The notes beneath the pieces were generated by a model. It was not told the DNA's origin. It saw nothing but the letters and a program-made list of their open reading frames with translations, and did no database searches. Positions 43,578 through 52,324 of a stretch of 64,000 nt of DNA are shown here, in pieces. How positions within the stretch are numbered: position 1 is the first letter of the stretch; every line of letters begins with the position of its first letter. The position numbers and the translations under genes are program-made. The stretch comes from Chryseobacterium camelliae (GTDB lineage: Bacteria > Bacteroidota > Bacteroidia > Flavobacteriales > Weeksellaceae), in assembly GCF_030818575.1 (NCBI RefSeq), contig NZ_JAUTAL010000001.1, positions 3,782,001 to 3,846,000 of the forward strand, read 5' to 3'.

Positions 43578-43922
43578 TTACAATAATTCCTCGTCCTGGA
43601 AATACTGTATGATAGCTTTTTTCATCAACAGCTGCTGTTCATTGGGCTTTAATTCAGGAAGTTCCTCGAGCATTTCAAAGTGCGGGTACCCATCATCGTC
43701 ATAATGGGAAAATTTATAATATCCAAAGGGTTCCAGTAGCCTGCATACGGCAATATGAAGCAGGTTAACCTTATCTTCCTTGGTGTATTTCTGCTGACCG
43801 CTGCCCAATTCCTGAAGGCCTATCAAAAACAGGTAGGTCTCAATCGGGGCATTTTTTTCCGTATCAAAATTTTCAATGAAAAATTGTTCTATTTTCTGCC
43901 AGTATTCTGCTTCGTTAATCAT
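43578..43922 (-). CDS. conserved hypothetical protein, 114 residues
   Basis: A soluble acidic protein with no Cys cluster or signal. It has an IETYLFLIGLQELGSGQ helix near residue 28, a LLHIAVCRLLEPFGYYKFSHYDDDGYPHFEM stretch (about residues 50-80), and an acidic C-terminal helix (MKKAIIQYFQDEELL). I recall similar small proteins in Flavobacteriia without function. It follows a 59-residue membrane protein and the oligopeptidase on the same strand, so they may share a transcript, and it ends with a strong terminator. Confidence 0.82.
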   Translation of the reverse strand: MINEAEYWQKIEQFFIENFDTEKNAPIETYLFLIGLQELGSGQQKYTKEDKVNLLHIAVCRLLEPFGYYKFSHYDDDGYPHFEMLEELPELKPNEQQLLMKKAIIQYFQDEELL

Positions 43923-43951
43923 AGTGTATCAATCAATTCTCCTGATGGTTT

Positions 43952-44131
43952 TTATGTATTCTGATTTTTGGATTTTGCCTGATCCTCTTTTCTCGCAAGA
44001 TCAAGAAGCTGATCAAACTTTTCATTTTTCTTTTCCCGCAGGTATTCCTGTTTTTCAATCCTGCTGATTCTGCTTTTTTGGAAAAGATAATAAGTCACAG
44101 CAATGCCAAAGAAAATAATCAGGAGCATCAT
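43952..44131 (-). CDS. small membrane protein, 59 residues
   Basis: The frame from the ATG at 44131 (two adjacent ATG codons) to TAA at 43952 encodes MMLLIIFFGIAVTYYLF, one membrane helix, followed by a basic and acidic cytoplasmic tail (RISRIEKQEYLREKKNEK). Coding character is clear. It begins five bases after the oligopeptidase stop and is followed by the 114-residue gene after 29 bp, so all three probably form one operon. No function is known to me. Confidence 0.75.
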   Translation of the reverse strand: MMLLIIFFGIAVTYYLFQKSRISRIEKQEYLREKKNEKFDQLLDLARKEDQAKSKNQNT

Positions 44132-44136
44132 ATGGG

Positions 44137-46182
44137 TTAGTTTTTGTTTTCCAATTTTATTAAAAACGCATACTCCAGGGCATCTTCTTTCAACGATTCA
44201 AATCTTCCGCTTGCTCCGCCGTGTCCAGCACTCATGTCAGTTTTGAAAATCAGCAGATGGTCATCTGTTTTCAGTTCACGCAACCTAGCTACCCATTTGG
44301 CCGGTTCCCAGTACTGTACCTGCGAATCATGAAGGCCGGTAGTGATCAGCATGTGCGGATAATCTTTCGCTTCTACATTGTCATACGGAGAATAGGACTT
44401 CATGTAGTCGTAGTATTCCCGGTCATTCGGATTTCCCCATTCGTCATACTCCCCGGTAGTCAGCGGTATTGTTTCATCGAGCATCGTGGTAACCACGTCT
44501 ACAAACGGAACCTGAGCTACAATCCCATTGAATAGCTTAGGTTCAAAGTTGACGACGGCTCCCATCAGCAGTCCGCCCGCACTTCCACCCATGGCGTACA
44601 GGTGTTTTGAGGATGTATAATTTTCACGGATCAGGAATTTTCCTGCATCAATAAAATCAAAGAAAGTATTTTTCTTATACAGCATTTTTCCCTCTTCATA
44701 CCATTCCCTTCCCAGGTATTCTCCGCCGCGGATGTGCGCAATGGCATAAATAAATCCTCTGTCCAGGAGGGATAATCTCACATTGGAAAAGCTGGCGTCT
44801 ACGGTATGTCCGTAACTTCCATAGCCGTAAAGTAACAAGGGAGTATCCCCGGATTTCACGGTATCTTTATGATACACCAGCGAAACCGGGATTTTGGTTT
44901 TGCCATCTCTGGAATCTGCCCAGATTCTTTCTGAAATATAATTTTCCGGAGAAAATTTGCCGCCCAATACTTCCTGTTGCTTCAGAAGCTGGGTTGTTTT
45001 CTCTTTCATATTGTATTCGTAGGTAGAGCCGGGCTGTGTGAGGGAAGTATAACCGTAACGGAGTATATCAGTATCAAATTCAAGGTTGATTCCGATGTAA
45101 GCTGTATAAGTAGGATCTGAAAAAGGAAGGTAATATGATTCCCCGTTTTTTTCATTGATGATCTTGATCTGGAGCAATCCCTGTTCTCTTTCTTCAAGAA
45201 CCAGATAGTCCCTGAATATTTCAAAACCCTCCAGGAGTACGTTTTCCCTGTGCGGAATAACGTCTACCCAATGATCCATACTGCATTGGCTGATCTTGGT
45301 TTTTACGATCTTGAAATTGGTGGCGTCATCAGCATTGGTAATAATGTAGAATTCATCCTCGTAATGCTCTACGGAATATTCCAGGTCATCCATCCTTGGC
45401 TGTATAACGGTCCAGTCTGCAAAAACATCATCCGAAGGGATAAAACGGTGTTCATCCGAAATGGTGCTGGAGCTTGCTATGAAGATATATTTGAGGGATT
45501 TTGTTTTGAATACATTGACATCAAAAGTATCATCCTCTTCATGGAAGATCAATACATCTTCGGAGGGATCTGTTCCAAGCTGGTGCCTGTATACCTGAAA
45601 AGCTCGGAGATTCGTGTCTTTCCTGATATAGAATACATGTTTGTTGTCATTTGCCCATACGGCTTTTCCAGTCGTATTAGGGATTTTATCAGGAAGGATT
45701 TCCCCGGTTTGCAGGTCCTTAAAATTAATGGTGTAGATCCTTCTTCCGACATTGTCGGCAGAAAATGAGGCCAGCAGGTTATCCGGGCTTACTGCCACAC
45801 TGCCTACCTCAAAGAAGCTTTCACCTTCTGCCAGGATGTTAACATCCACAATGATTTCTTCCGGCCGATCCAGGCTATGCTGCTTCCTGCAGAAAATAGG
45901 ATACTCTTTTCCTTCTTCGTACCTTACGATGTACCAGTAGCCATTAAAGAAATAAGGCAGCGACTCGTCGTCTTTTTTATAGCGGGATTTCATCTCCTCA
46001 AACAATTCTTCCTGAAGTTCTTCCGTATCCTTCATCATGAAGTCTGCGTAGGAATTTTCTTCTTCAAGATAGCGTAGTACCTCAGGGTTTTCTCTTTCAT
46101 TGAGCCAGAAGTAGGGATCCATTCTCTGGTCCCCGTGAATTTCAAGTGTCTTTTCTATTTTTTTTGCCTGTGGAGCTTTCAT
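44137..46182 (-). CDS. prolyl oligopeptidase family serine peptidase (oligopeptidase B-like, S9A)
   Basis: The 681-residue enzyme is an S9 oligopeptidase. The N-terminal beta-propeller (residues ~70-400) begins after the opening RMDPYFWLNERENPEVLRYL that is typical of PtrB. The catalytic alpha/beta hydrolase domain has the nucleophile in GGSAGG near residue 533, Asp in LHDSQVQYWEP near 617, and His in SAGHGG near 653, so the triad is complete. It cleaves short peptides after basic residues in PtrB; specificity here is inferred. No signal peptide is seen, so it is cytoplasmic. Confidence 0.93.
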   Translation of the reverse strand: MKAPQAKKIEKTLEIHGDQRMDPYFWLNERENPEVLRYLEEENSYADFMMKDTEELQEELFEEMKSRYKKDDESLPYFFNGYWYIVRYEEGKEYPIFCRKQHSLDRPEEIIVDVNILAEGESFFEVGSVAVSPDNLLASFSADNVGRRIYTINFKDLQTGEILPDKIPNTTGKAVWANDNKHVFYIRKDTNLRAFQVYRHQLGTDPSEDVLIFHEEDDTFDVNVFKTKSLKYIFIASSSTISDEHRFIPSDDVFADWTVIQPRMDDLEYSVEHYEDEFYIITNADDATNFKIVKTKISQCSMDHWVDVIPHRENVLLEGFEIFRDYLVLEEREQGLLQIKIINEKNGESYYLPFSDPTYTAYIGINLEFDTDILRYGYTSLTQPGSTYEYNMKEKTTQLLKQQEVLGGKFSPENYISERIWADSRDGKTKIPVSLVYHKDTVKSGDTPLLLYGYGSYGHTVDASFSNVRLSLLDRGFIYAIAHIRGGEYLGREWYEEGKMLYKKNTFFDFIDAGKFLIRENYTSSKHLYAMGGSAGGLLMGAVVNFEPKLFNGIVAQVPFVDVVTTMLDETIPLTTGEYDEWGNPNDREYYDYMKSYSPYDNVEAKDYPHMLITTGLHDSQVQYWEPAKWVARLRELKTDDHLLIFKTDMSAGHGGASGRFESLKEDALEYAFLIKLENKN

Positions 46183-46218
46183 TCAATATTAAATCTTGTT
46201 CAAATTTAACTAAAAAAA

Positions 46219-46247
46219 GCCATCTTTCCTTTTAATGAAAAGATGGC
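46219..46247 (-). terminator. terminator downstream of hemD
   Basis: GCCATCTTT and AAAGATGGC pair with an 11-base loop; seven T follow on the minus strand. It lies 22 bases after the hemD stop. Confidence 0.75.
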
Positions 46248-46269
46248 CGCGGATATTTTGATTTAAGGA

Positions 46270-47013
46270 CTACTTATGCAGTGCCTTAATATACTTTTCA
46301 AGAGCCATGGTCATAGACGGCGTCTCTTTGGTCGGAGCCATCAGATCCACCTTCAGTCCTGCTTCTTCTGCAGCGGCTAAAGTCGTATTTCCGAAAACAC
46401 CTATTTTAGTATCTTCCTGCTTGAAATCAGGGAAGTTCTGCTGTAAAGACTTAATCCCCTGCGGGCTGAAGAAAATAAGCATGTCATATTCCTTGATGTC
46501 GATGTCGGTAAGGTTGCTGCATACTGTACGGTACATAATGGCGCGCGTCCAGTTGATATTGGCGGCATCCAGTGTTTTTACAATATCCGGGCTTAATACA
46601 TCAGAGGAAGGAAGAAGGTATTTTTCAGTCGGGAATTTTTTAAAGAGAGGTAAAAGATCTGAGAAGTTTTTCTCCCCGAAGCTGATTTTTCTTTTTCGGT
46701 ATACGATATGCTTCTGAAGATAGTTGGCAATGGCCTCGGACTGGCATATATACCTCATGGTATCCGGTACTGCAAAACGCAGCTCTTCAGCTAGCCTGAA
46801 GTAATGATCAATGGCATTCTTACTGGTGAAAATAATCCCTGTGTACTGCGTAAGATCAATTTTCTGTGTTCTAAGTTCTTTATTGTCAACTCCTTCTACG
46901 TGGATAAACGGTCGGAAATCAATTTTTATTTTTTCCTTCTTTGCAATATCCAGGTATGGAGATGACTCACTCGGCGCTGGTTGAGAGACCAATATAGACT
47001 TTATTCTCATCAT
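46270..47013 (-). CDS. hemD: uroporphyrinogen-III synthase
   Basis: The 247-residue protein closes hydroxymethylbilane with ring inversion to uroporphyrinogen III in haem synthesis. The family is poorly conserved, but the start (RIKSILVSQPAPSESSPYLD), the segment GIIFTSKNAIDHYF near residue 60, YMLIFFSPQGIKSLQQNF near 180 and GVFGNTTLAAAEEAGLKVD near 210 are typical of Bacteroidota HemD. It lies nine bases downstream of the DUF4271 gene on the same strand, a gene pair common in Flavobacteriia. The true start could be the second ATG. Confidence 0.9.
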   Translation of the reverse strand: MMRIKSILVSQPAPSESSPYLDIAKKEKIKIDFRPFIHVEGVDNKELRTQKIDLTQYTGIIFTSKNAIDHYFRLAEELRFAVPDTMRYICQSEAIANYLQKHIVYRKRKISFGEKNFSDLLPLFKKFPTEKYLLPSSDVLSPDIVKTLDAANINWTRAIMYRTVCSNLTDIDIKEYDMLIFFSPQGIKSLQQNFPDFKQEDTKIGVFGNTTLAAAEEAGLKVDLMAPTKETPSMTMALEKYIKALHK

Positions 47014-47022
47014 TGACTTTTA

Positions 47023-47691
47023 TTAAAAAAATAATAATTTCCAAAGCAGCAATAGTGGTGTGATTTGGAGGGTGCAAATATACAAAAATTTATAATACCA
47101 TTTTTGAGGCAAAATGTTGTTTCTGTGAAATAAATAGAAAAAAATCTTGAAAATAAATACAAATAAGGAGAAAATCAGGTAATAAAAAAATAATTCATGC
47201 CTGTCTACCGGGAAGTAATAATGCACGATGCAGAGAACGATCAGGATAAAAGAAAGGATAAAATAAAATTTGGTAGCCGTAAAATAAAATACAGCCCATT
47301 TTTTTCCGTCCCCCGTGCTGTGATAAAACATAAAGCCCAGAGCTGATTTAGACAGGTAGAAAAATGCAATCACCAGTAAGGTATATCCAAACTTGTTCAG
47401 CTGAAACCCTGAGATCTGAATCTCTGAAATAAACTGCGGAACCGTAGGTATGGTCTGGGATATGAGAGTGGCAAGCGTAAGTGTGGTAATGGAGGAGGTG
47501 ATGATCCAGCTGGGAAGGTTGTTGCTGGAGTCAAAATACTTCTGGAGCAGAAAGTCGCGCAGGCTGGCTTCCCTTTCTACGATGTTCATCATAAAAAGGT
47601 ATAAAAAAATACAGCCTAATAATATAAAGATGACCCAGTCGTTATTCTCGGGGATTCTTACGTGATTAACAAAATTTTGTGGTGATGGCAA
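47023..47691 (-). CDS. DUF4271 family membrane protein
   Basis: The 222-residue protein has about six predicted membrane helices. Helix 1 is WVIFILLGCIFLYLFMMN near residue 18, and the last ends LQITPLLLLWKLLFF. The conserved segment MFYHSTGDGKKWAVFYFTATKF (residues ~119-140) and the FLLQKYFD start support the family. DUF4271 genes sit upstream of hemD in many Flavobacteriia, as here. The function is unknown. Confidence 0.88.
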   Translation of the reverse strand: MPSPQNFVNHVRIPENNDWVIFILLGCIFLYLFMMNIVEREASLRDFLLQKYFDSSNNLPSWIITSSITTLTLATLISQTIPTVPQFISEIQISGFQLNKFGYTLLVIAFFYLSKSALGFMFYHSTGDGKKWAVFYFTATKFYFILSFILIVLCIVHYYFPVDRHELFFYYLIFSLFVFIFKIFFYLFHRNNILPQKWYYKFLYICTLQITPLLLLWKLLFF

Positions 47692-47752
47692 AGGGATATT
47701 TTTTTTGCAAAATTATAGATTATTTTGTATAAAATAAAAAGGTTAAATAAAC

Positions 47753-47760
47753 TATCTTTG
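47753..47760 (+). promoter_or_regulatory. -7 box close to the start of the glycosyltransferase gene
   Basis: TATCTTTG ends nine bases before the ATG at 47770, leaving a leader of only a few bases. Confidence 0.55.
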
Positions 47761-47769
47761 CAAACTGAA

Positions 47770-48486
47770 ATGAAAAAACTGGTCATCATTCCAACGTATA
47801 ACGAAAAGGAAAATATTGAAAATATTATTTCCGCAGTTTTTGCATTGGAAGACGGCTTTCATGTTTTGGTAGTGGATGATTCTTCTCCTGACGGAACCGC
47901 CGGTATTGTAAAGGAGTTGCAGAAAGAATTCCCTCACGAACTTCACCTTTCCGTACGGCACATTAAGGACGGTTTGGGAAAAGCTTATATCCATGGCTTT
48001 CACTGGGCCATTCAGAACGGATATGATTACATCTTTGAAATGGATGCGGATTTTTCCCATGATCCTAAAGACCTCCCGAGACTTTATGAAGCCTGCCTCA
48101 ACGCTGATATGGCTATCGGGTCCAGGTATTCCAAAGGAGTAAATGTGGTTAACTGGCCAATGGGGCGTGTGCTGTTGTCCTATTTTGCGTCCCGGTATGT
48201 CAGGTTCATTTTAGGATTGCCTATTCATGATACGACGGCAGGGTTTGTTTGCTTTTCAAGGAAAGTACTGGAAGAGATAGGGCTGGAAAATGTGAAACTG
48301 AAAGGATACGGCTTTCAGATTGAAATGAAATTCCGTGCTTTTAAAAAGAACTTCAGGATTGTGGAAGTACCGATTATTTTTACCAACAGGATTCTGGGGG
48401 AAAGCAAAATGAACGGTGGGATCATTCATGAAGCGGTATTCGGAGTACTCAATTTAAAATGGAAATCCATCATCAACAGATTATGA
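47770..48486 (+). CDS. polyprenol-phosphate mannosyltransferase-like GT2 glycosyltransferase
   Basis: I start at MKKLVIIPTYNEKENI (47770); the longer frame to 47725 would run through the promoter. The 238-residue protein is a family 2 glycosyltransferase: PTYNEKENIENI at the start, VVDDSSPDGTAGIV near residue 36, the DAD metal motif in EMDADFSHDP near residue 90, and TAGFVCFSRKVL near 155. This is the layout of bacterial dolichol-phosphate-mannose-synthase-like enzymes, which charge polyprenyl phosphate with a sugar. Its stop TGA overlaps the ATG that probably starts the next gene. Confidence 0.92.
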   Translation: MKKLVIIPTYNEKENIENIISAVFALEDGFHVLVVDDSSPDGTAGIVKELQKEFPHELHLSVRHIKDGLGKAYIHGFHWAIQNGYDYIFEMDADFSHDPKDLPRLYEACLNADMAIGSRYSKGVNVVNWPMGRVLLSYFASRYVRFILGLPIHDTTAGFVCFSRKVLEEIGLENVKLKGYGFQIEMKFRAFKKNFRIVEVPIIFTNRILGESKMNGGIIHEAVFGVLNLKWKSIINRL

Positions 48487-48852
48487 AAAATCCTTGTTTT
48501 CTTTATCCTATTCATGAGCATGCTGGCCTGTAACGGTTATATAGACAAGCCCAAAAACCTTATCCCGAAAGACAAGATGGCAGAAATTTTGGCTGATATG
48601 GCCATTAATGACCAGGCAACCTTTGTGTATCCTAACAGCAATCTTGAGGCGGGAACCAGGTTCGTGCTCAAAGCCCATCAGGTAAAACCTGCCGATTTTG
48701 TGGAAAGTTTCAAATACTACACCATTAAGCAGAAAATGAAAGGAATTGCCGATGATGCCCAGAAAATACTGCTGGAGAAAGATCCCAAAGCAGAAAAATA
48801 TATACAGGATAAGCTGAAACAGAATGGAAATGTGCCGGCTTTTGCAAGATAA
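48483..48852 (+). CDS. DUF4296 lipoprotein, apparent frameshift at the 5' end
   Basis: The intact frame from the ATG at 48514 encodes 112 residues with the lipobox MLAC near residue 5, the DUF4296 segment MAEILADMAINDQ, and FVESFKYYTIKQK later. Six or more codons upstream in that frame encode ILVFFILF, the hydrophobic core of a signal peptide, but the frame is closed by TGA at 48484. An ATG at 48483, overlapping the upstream stop as ATGA, would supply MK if the five-A run at 48486-48490 were four A. So the lipoprotein reading needs a one-base deletion. Either the sequence has a homopolymer error or the gene is damaged or starts at 48514 with a short signal. Confidence 0.8.
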
Positions 48853-48895
48853 TGACCGTGCTATTAATGATGTAGATGAATCAAAAAGCATACGA

Positions 48896-50026
48896 ATGAA
48901 TTTTTTTACCATACATAAAACCTCTGAGGGTAAGTCCAGGGCAGGAGAAATAACCACAGATCACGGGGTGGTTCAGACACCGATTTTTATGCCGGTGGGA
49001 ACCGTGGCCAGTGTAAAGACCGTTCATCAGAGAGAGTTAAAAGAAGATATTAAGGCGCAGATTATTCTGGGCAATACCTACCACCTTTACCTGCGTCCGG
49101 GGATGGACGTCATGCAGAAGGCAGGCGGGCTGCATAAGTTCATGAACTGGGACCAGCCTATCCTTACCGATTCCGGAGGATTTCAGGTGTTTTCCCTTGC
49201 AGATACCCGTAAGATGACGGAAGAAGGGGCCCGCTTCAAATCTCATATTGACGGGAGCTACCATATGTTTTCACCGGAACGGTCTATGGAGATCCAGAGG
49301 CAGATCGGAGCCGATATTTTTATGGCTTTTGATGAATGTACACCATATCCATGTGAGTATAATCAGGCTAAAACCTCAATGGAGCTTACACACCGCTGGC
49401 TCAAAAGATGTATCGACTGGACAGAACAGAATCCTGAGCTGTATGGATACAAACAGAGACTATTCCCGATTGTTCAGGGATCAACCTATTCCGATCTAAG
49501 GAAGATTTCTGCAGAGGTGATTTCTGAGGCAGGAGCAGAAGGAAATGCTATCGGAGGATTGTCTGTGGGAGAGCCTGAAGAGGAAATGTACAGGATTACC
49601 GATGAGGTAACGGATATTCTGCCAAAAGAAAAACCAAGGTACCTGATGGGAGTCGGTACCCCGTGGAACATCCTTGAATCCATTGGATTGGGTATTGATA
49701 TGATGGATTGCGTAATGCCTACCCGGAATGCAAGAAACGGGATGATCTTTACCTGGCAGGGAGTGGTGAACCTTAAAAATGAAAAGTGGAAGGACGACTT
49801 CTCGCCGTTGGATGAGTTTGGGACGAGCTTTGTAGATCAGGAATATTCAAAGGCTTATGTAAGGCACCTGTTCGTATCCAAAGAATACCTGGGCAAGCAG
49901 ATTGCTTCTATTCATAATCTGGCGTTTTACCTGGATCTGGTAAAAGTAGCCAGGGAACATATTGTAGCAGGAGATTTCTACGAATGGAAAAAATCCGTGC
50001 TTCCTGTTCTGAGACAAAGATTATAA
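48896..50026 (+). CDS. tgt: tRNA-guanine transglycosylase, lacking the usual zinc cysteines
   Basis: I start at MNFFTIHKTSEGKS (48896), giving 376 residues. Tgt exchanges guanine 34 in tRNA for the queuosine precursor preQ1. Key motifs are DSGGFQVFSLA near residue 97 (with the catalytic Asp) and GGLSVGEPE near 225. VMPTRNARNG near 285 is also present. The E. coli zinc site CxCxxC is replaced in the equivalent position by GTSFVD, and the preceding motif is DEF; only His of the HLF segment resembles a ligand. I recall the same pattern in other flavobacterial Tgt proteins. It overlaps nothing but is three bases before the permease gene. Confidence 0.93.
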   Translation: MNFFTIHKTSEGKSRAGEITTDHGVVQTPIFMPVGTVASVKTVHQRELKEDIKAQIILGNTYHLYLRPGMDVMQKAGGLHKFMNWDQPILTDSGGFQVFSLADTRKMTEEGARFKSHIDGSYHMFSPERSMEIQRQIGADIFMAFDECTPYPCEYNQAKTSMELTHRWLKRCIDWTEQNPELYGYKQRLFPIVQGSTYSDLRKISAEVISEAGAEGNAIGGLSVGEPEEEMYRITDEVTDILPKEKPRYLMGVGTPWNILESIGLGIDMMDCVMPTRNARNGMIFTWQGVVNLKNEKWKDDFSPLDEFGTSFVDQEYSKAYVRHLFVSKEYLGKQIASIHNLAFYLDLVKVAREHIVAGDFYEWKKSVLPVLRQRL

Positions 50027-50029
50027 GAC

Positions 50030-51142
50030 ATGCTTAAAATTGTAGACAGATATATCATTAAGAAATACCTTGGGACCTTCAGTTTCATGCTGATATTGCT
50101 GTCTGTGGTCGTCCTGGTTATTGATGTCCAGCAGAAAATACCCAGGATAGAGAATGCACGGGCATTGGATCCGAAGCTTGATCTCAATTATTTCCTGATT
50201 CATTTCTATCCTTTCTGGATCATCAACCTGGTGATGACCTTCCTGTCTATTCTGGTTTTCATCTCTGTGATTTATTTTACCTCGAGAATGGCCAATAATA
50301 CAGAAATTGTTGCGGTAATCAGCAGCGGGGCCAGTTTCCACCGGTTTGCAAGACCTTATCTGATCACCTCTCTGTTTATTGCAGTACTTTCGCTTCTGGT
50401 GAACCATTTTGTATTGCCTTGGGCTAACATTAAAAAAAACCAGCTTGAGGCGTATACCTACAATTCGACCAACAAAGAAAAAGTTCTTGGTACGGCGCCG
50501 GTTTCCGCACAATTGAGCCGCATGGAATATATTTTCATCAATTCCTGGAATAAACGTGAGAAGAGAGGTTCCGGCTTCGTGTTTCAGAAGTTTGACAAAA
50601 ACAGGAAGATGACCTACGAGCTGAAAGCCAACGATGTATATTGGGATAATGCTAAAAAGCAGTTCGTGCTGAATGGCTTTGTTGAAAAAACGATCAATAA
50701 AGATGACAGTGAAAAGCTGAACAGCGGCTTTGACCTGAAGAAAAGTTACGGACATGATCCTGAAGAACTGTTTCCTAATGAACTCTTAGGACAGAATAAA
50801 ACAACACCCGAACTTCTGAAATTCATCAGCAGGGAAAGAGAAAAAGGAAACAGCAATCTCAATGCCCACCTCAATGAGCTGTATCAGCGGACGTCAATGC
50901 CGGTTTCTGTAGTTATCCTTACTTTCCTGGCTTTGTCGCTCTCGTCACAGAAAAAGCGGGGCGGCTTAGGAATCAATCTTGCGCTTGGAATTTCGCTGGC
51001 GTTTATCTTTGTCTTTTCCTTTGAAGCATTGAAAGTTGTTTCTGAAAACAAGAGCATGTCCCCTGCGCTGGCAATGTGGTTCCCGAATATGATATTTTTA
51101 CCGATCGCCGCCATCCTGTATTTCAAAAGAGCGAATCAGTAA
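50030..51142 (+). CDS. LptF/LptG family lipopolysaccharide export permease
   Basis: The 370-residue protein has six membrane helices: three N-terminal (from KKYLGTFSFMLILLSVVVLV), a soluble periplasmic jelly-roll-like middle (residues ~130-270), and three C-terminal ones (VVILTFLALSLSSQKKRGGLGI, then LALGISLAFIFVFSF and MWFPNMIFLPIAAILYF). This is the YjgP/YjgQ fold of LptF/G, which extracts LPS from the inner membrane for transport. It follows tgt by three bases, so they are co-transcribed. Which of the two paralogues it represents cannot be told from sequence alone. Confidence 0.9.
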   Translation: MLKIVDRYIIKKYLGTFSFMLILLSVVVLVIDVQQKIPRIENARALDPKLDLNYFLIHFYPFWIINLVMTFLSILVFISVIYFTSRMANNTEIVAVISSGASFHRFARPYLITSLFIAVLSLLVNHFVLPWANIKKNQLEAYTYNSTNKEKVLGTAPVSAQLSRMEYIFINSWNKREKRGSGFVFQKFDKNRKMTYELKANDVYWDNAKKQFVLNGFVEKTINKDDSEKLNSGFDLKKSYGHDPEELFPNELLGQNKTTPELLKFISREREKGNSNLNAHLNELYQRTSMPVSVVILTFLALSLSSQKKRGGLGINLALGISLAFIFVFSFEALKVVSENKSMSPALAMWFPNMIFLPIAAILYFKRANQ

Positions 51143-51852
51143 AGCAGCTTTACTTCTTTGTGGTAGAAAGACCTTAAGCCATCTTTTTCAAGCTCGATCC
51201 ATAAGGCACCTTGTTCGTCGGCATGGCGGATAATGCCATTTTGTCGCTCTTTTTCAATTTCAAAAACGGAGATTTCATTCCTGCGGAATAAGTGGGCATT
51301 AAATGCTTCCATGACTTCCTGAGCAGAAGGAGGATTGCGTAGTTGTTCTGTCAGGAACTGATGCAGCTGTGAGGTAAATCCATCCAGTTCAAAACGATTT
51401 CCTGTTTGTGTCAGAAGGGAACCTGCATTGGAAATGCCATCAAAATCTTCCTGGAGAACGTTAAAGCCTGCGCCAATAATGTAGTAGGTCTTTTGATTAA
51501 TTTTTTTCTTTTCGATTAAAATCCCGACGATTTTCTTACCTTTAAGGATAATGTCATTGGGCCACTTTATTTTCACGGGTAAACCGGTCAGATTGGCAAG
51601 GAACGATCTGATAAGGCTTGCGGTATAATAATTGAATAAACTATCCGGGAGCCGGAAATTCGAGATGCCTGCCGCCAAAGTGTATGCTACATTCTGTCCG
51701 GCTGCTGAGGTCCAACGATTTCCATACTGACCGCGGCCTTGAGTTTGGTTGAAAGTATGCAGGCCGATAAAATCTGCATTTCCATAAAGTAAAAATCCGG
51801 GAATTTCGTCATTAGTAGAAGAACATTCTTTCAGATAAAACAGTTCGCTCAT
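51136..51852 (-). CDS. birA: biotin--[acetyl-CoA-carboxylase] ligase
   Basis: The 238-residue enzyme attaches biotin to the carboxyl carrier protein. Motifs: QGRGQYGNRWTSAAGQN near residue 40 (biotinoyl-AMP loop), IKWPNDIIL near 97 (with the key Lys/Asn/Asp), and GILIEKKK near 108. There is no N-terminal helix-turn-helix, so it is the monofunctional (group I) form. It ends seven bases inside the converging permease gene and is divergent from rsfS. Confidence 0.93.
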   Translation of the reverse strand: MSELFYLKECSSTNDEIPGFLLYGNADFIGLHTFNQTQGRGQYGNRWTSAAGQNVAYTLAAGISNFRLPDSLFNYYTASLIRSFLANLTGLPVKIKWPNDIILKGKKIVGILIEKKKINQKTYYIIGAGFNVLQEDFDGISNAGSLLTQTGNRFELDGFTSQLHQFLTEQLRNPPSAQEVMEAFNAHLFRRNEISVFEIEKERQNGIIRHADEQGALWIELEKDGLRSFYHKEVKLLY

Positions 51853-51911
51853 TTAAGAAAACTTTAAGACTTTCCAGGGCTAAAAGTAAGGCTAAAGTAA
51901 AGAAAAAACAA

Positions 51912-51919
51912 TAAATTTG
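51912..51919 (+). promoter_or_regulatory. -7 box of the rsfS-ftsH operon
   Basis: TAAATTTG matches TAnnTTTG, 20 bases before the rsfS ATG. A -33 element is not clear. Confidence 0.5.
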
Positions 51920-51939
51920 CAGATTATAGTATTTTTTTA

Positions 51940-52308
51940 ATGAATAAAACAGCAGAAAAGCAACAATTACTAGATAAAATCGTTGAGGCGATACAAGATG
52001 TAAAGGGTGAGGATATCATGATTTTTGATCTTTCCAACATAGAGAACTCGGTAGCAGAAACATTCGTGATATGCAGCGGTAACTCCAATACGCAGGTGGC
52101 TGCTCTGGCAGGAAGCGTAGAGAAGAAAGTGAGAAATGAACTGAGGGAGCGCCCATGGCATGTAGAGGGAACTGAAAACGCAATGTGGGTTCTGGTAGAC
52201 TACGTTTCGGTAGTCGTTCATATATTCCAAAAGCAGGTTCGCGAGTATTACGATATAGAGGAACTTTGGGGTGATGCTTCTATCACCAAAATCGAAAATG
52301 AATTATAA
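51940..52308 (+). CDS. rsfS: ribosome silencing factor
   Basis: The 122-residue protein binds L14 on the 50S subunit and blocks subunit joining in starvation. The segments VKGEDIMIFDLSNIENSVAE near residue 18, FVICSGNSNTQVAALA near 38, and EGTENAMWVLVDYVSVVVHIF near 70 are diagnostic. Length fits the family. It precedes ftsH by 16 bp in a conserved Flavobacteriia arrangement (birA divergent, rsfS, ftsH). Confidence 0.95.
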   Translation: MNKTAEKQQLLDKIVEAIQDVKGEDIMIFDLSNIENSVAETFVICSGNSNTQVAALAGSVEKKVRNELRERPWHVEGTENAMWVLVDYVSVVVHIFQKQVREYYDIEELWGDASITKIENEL

Positions 52309-52324
52309 ATTTTAATAACAGTAA

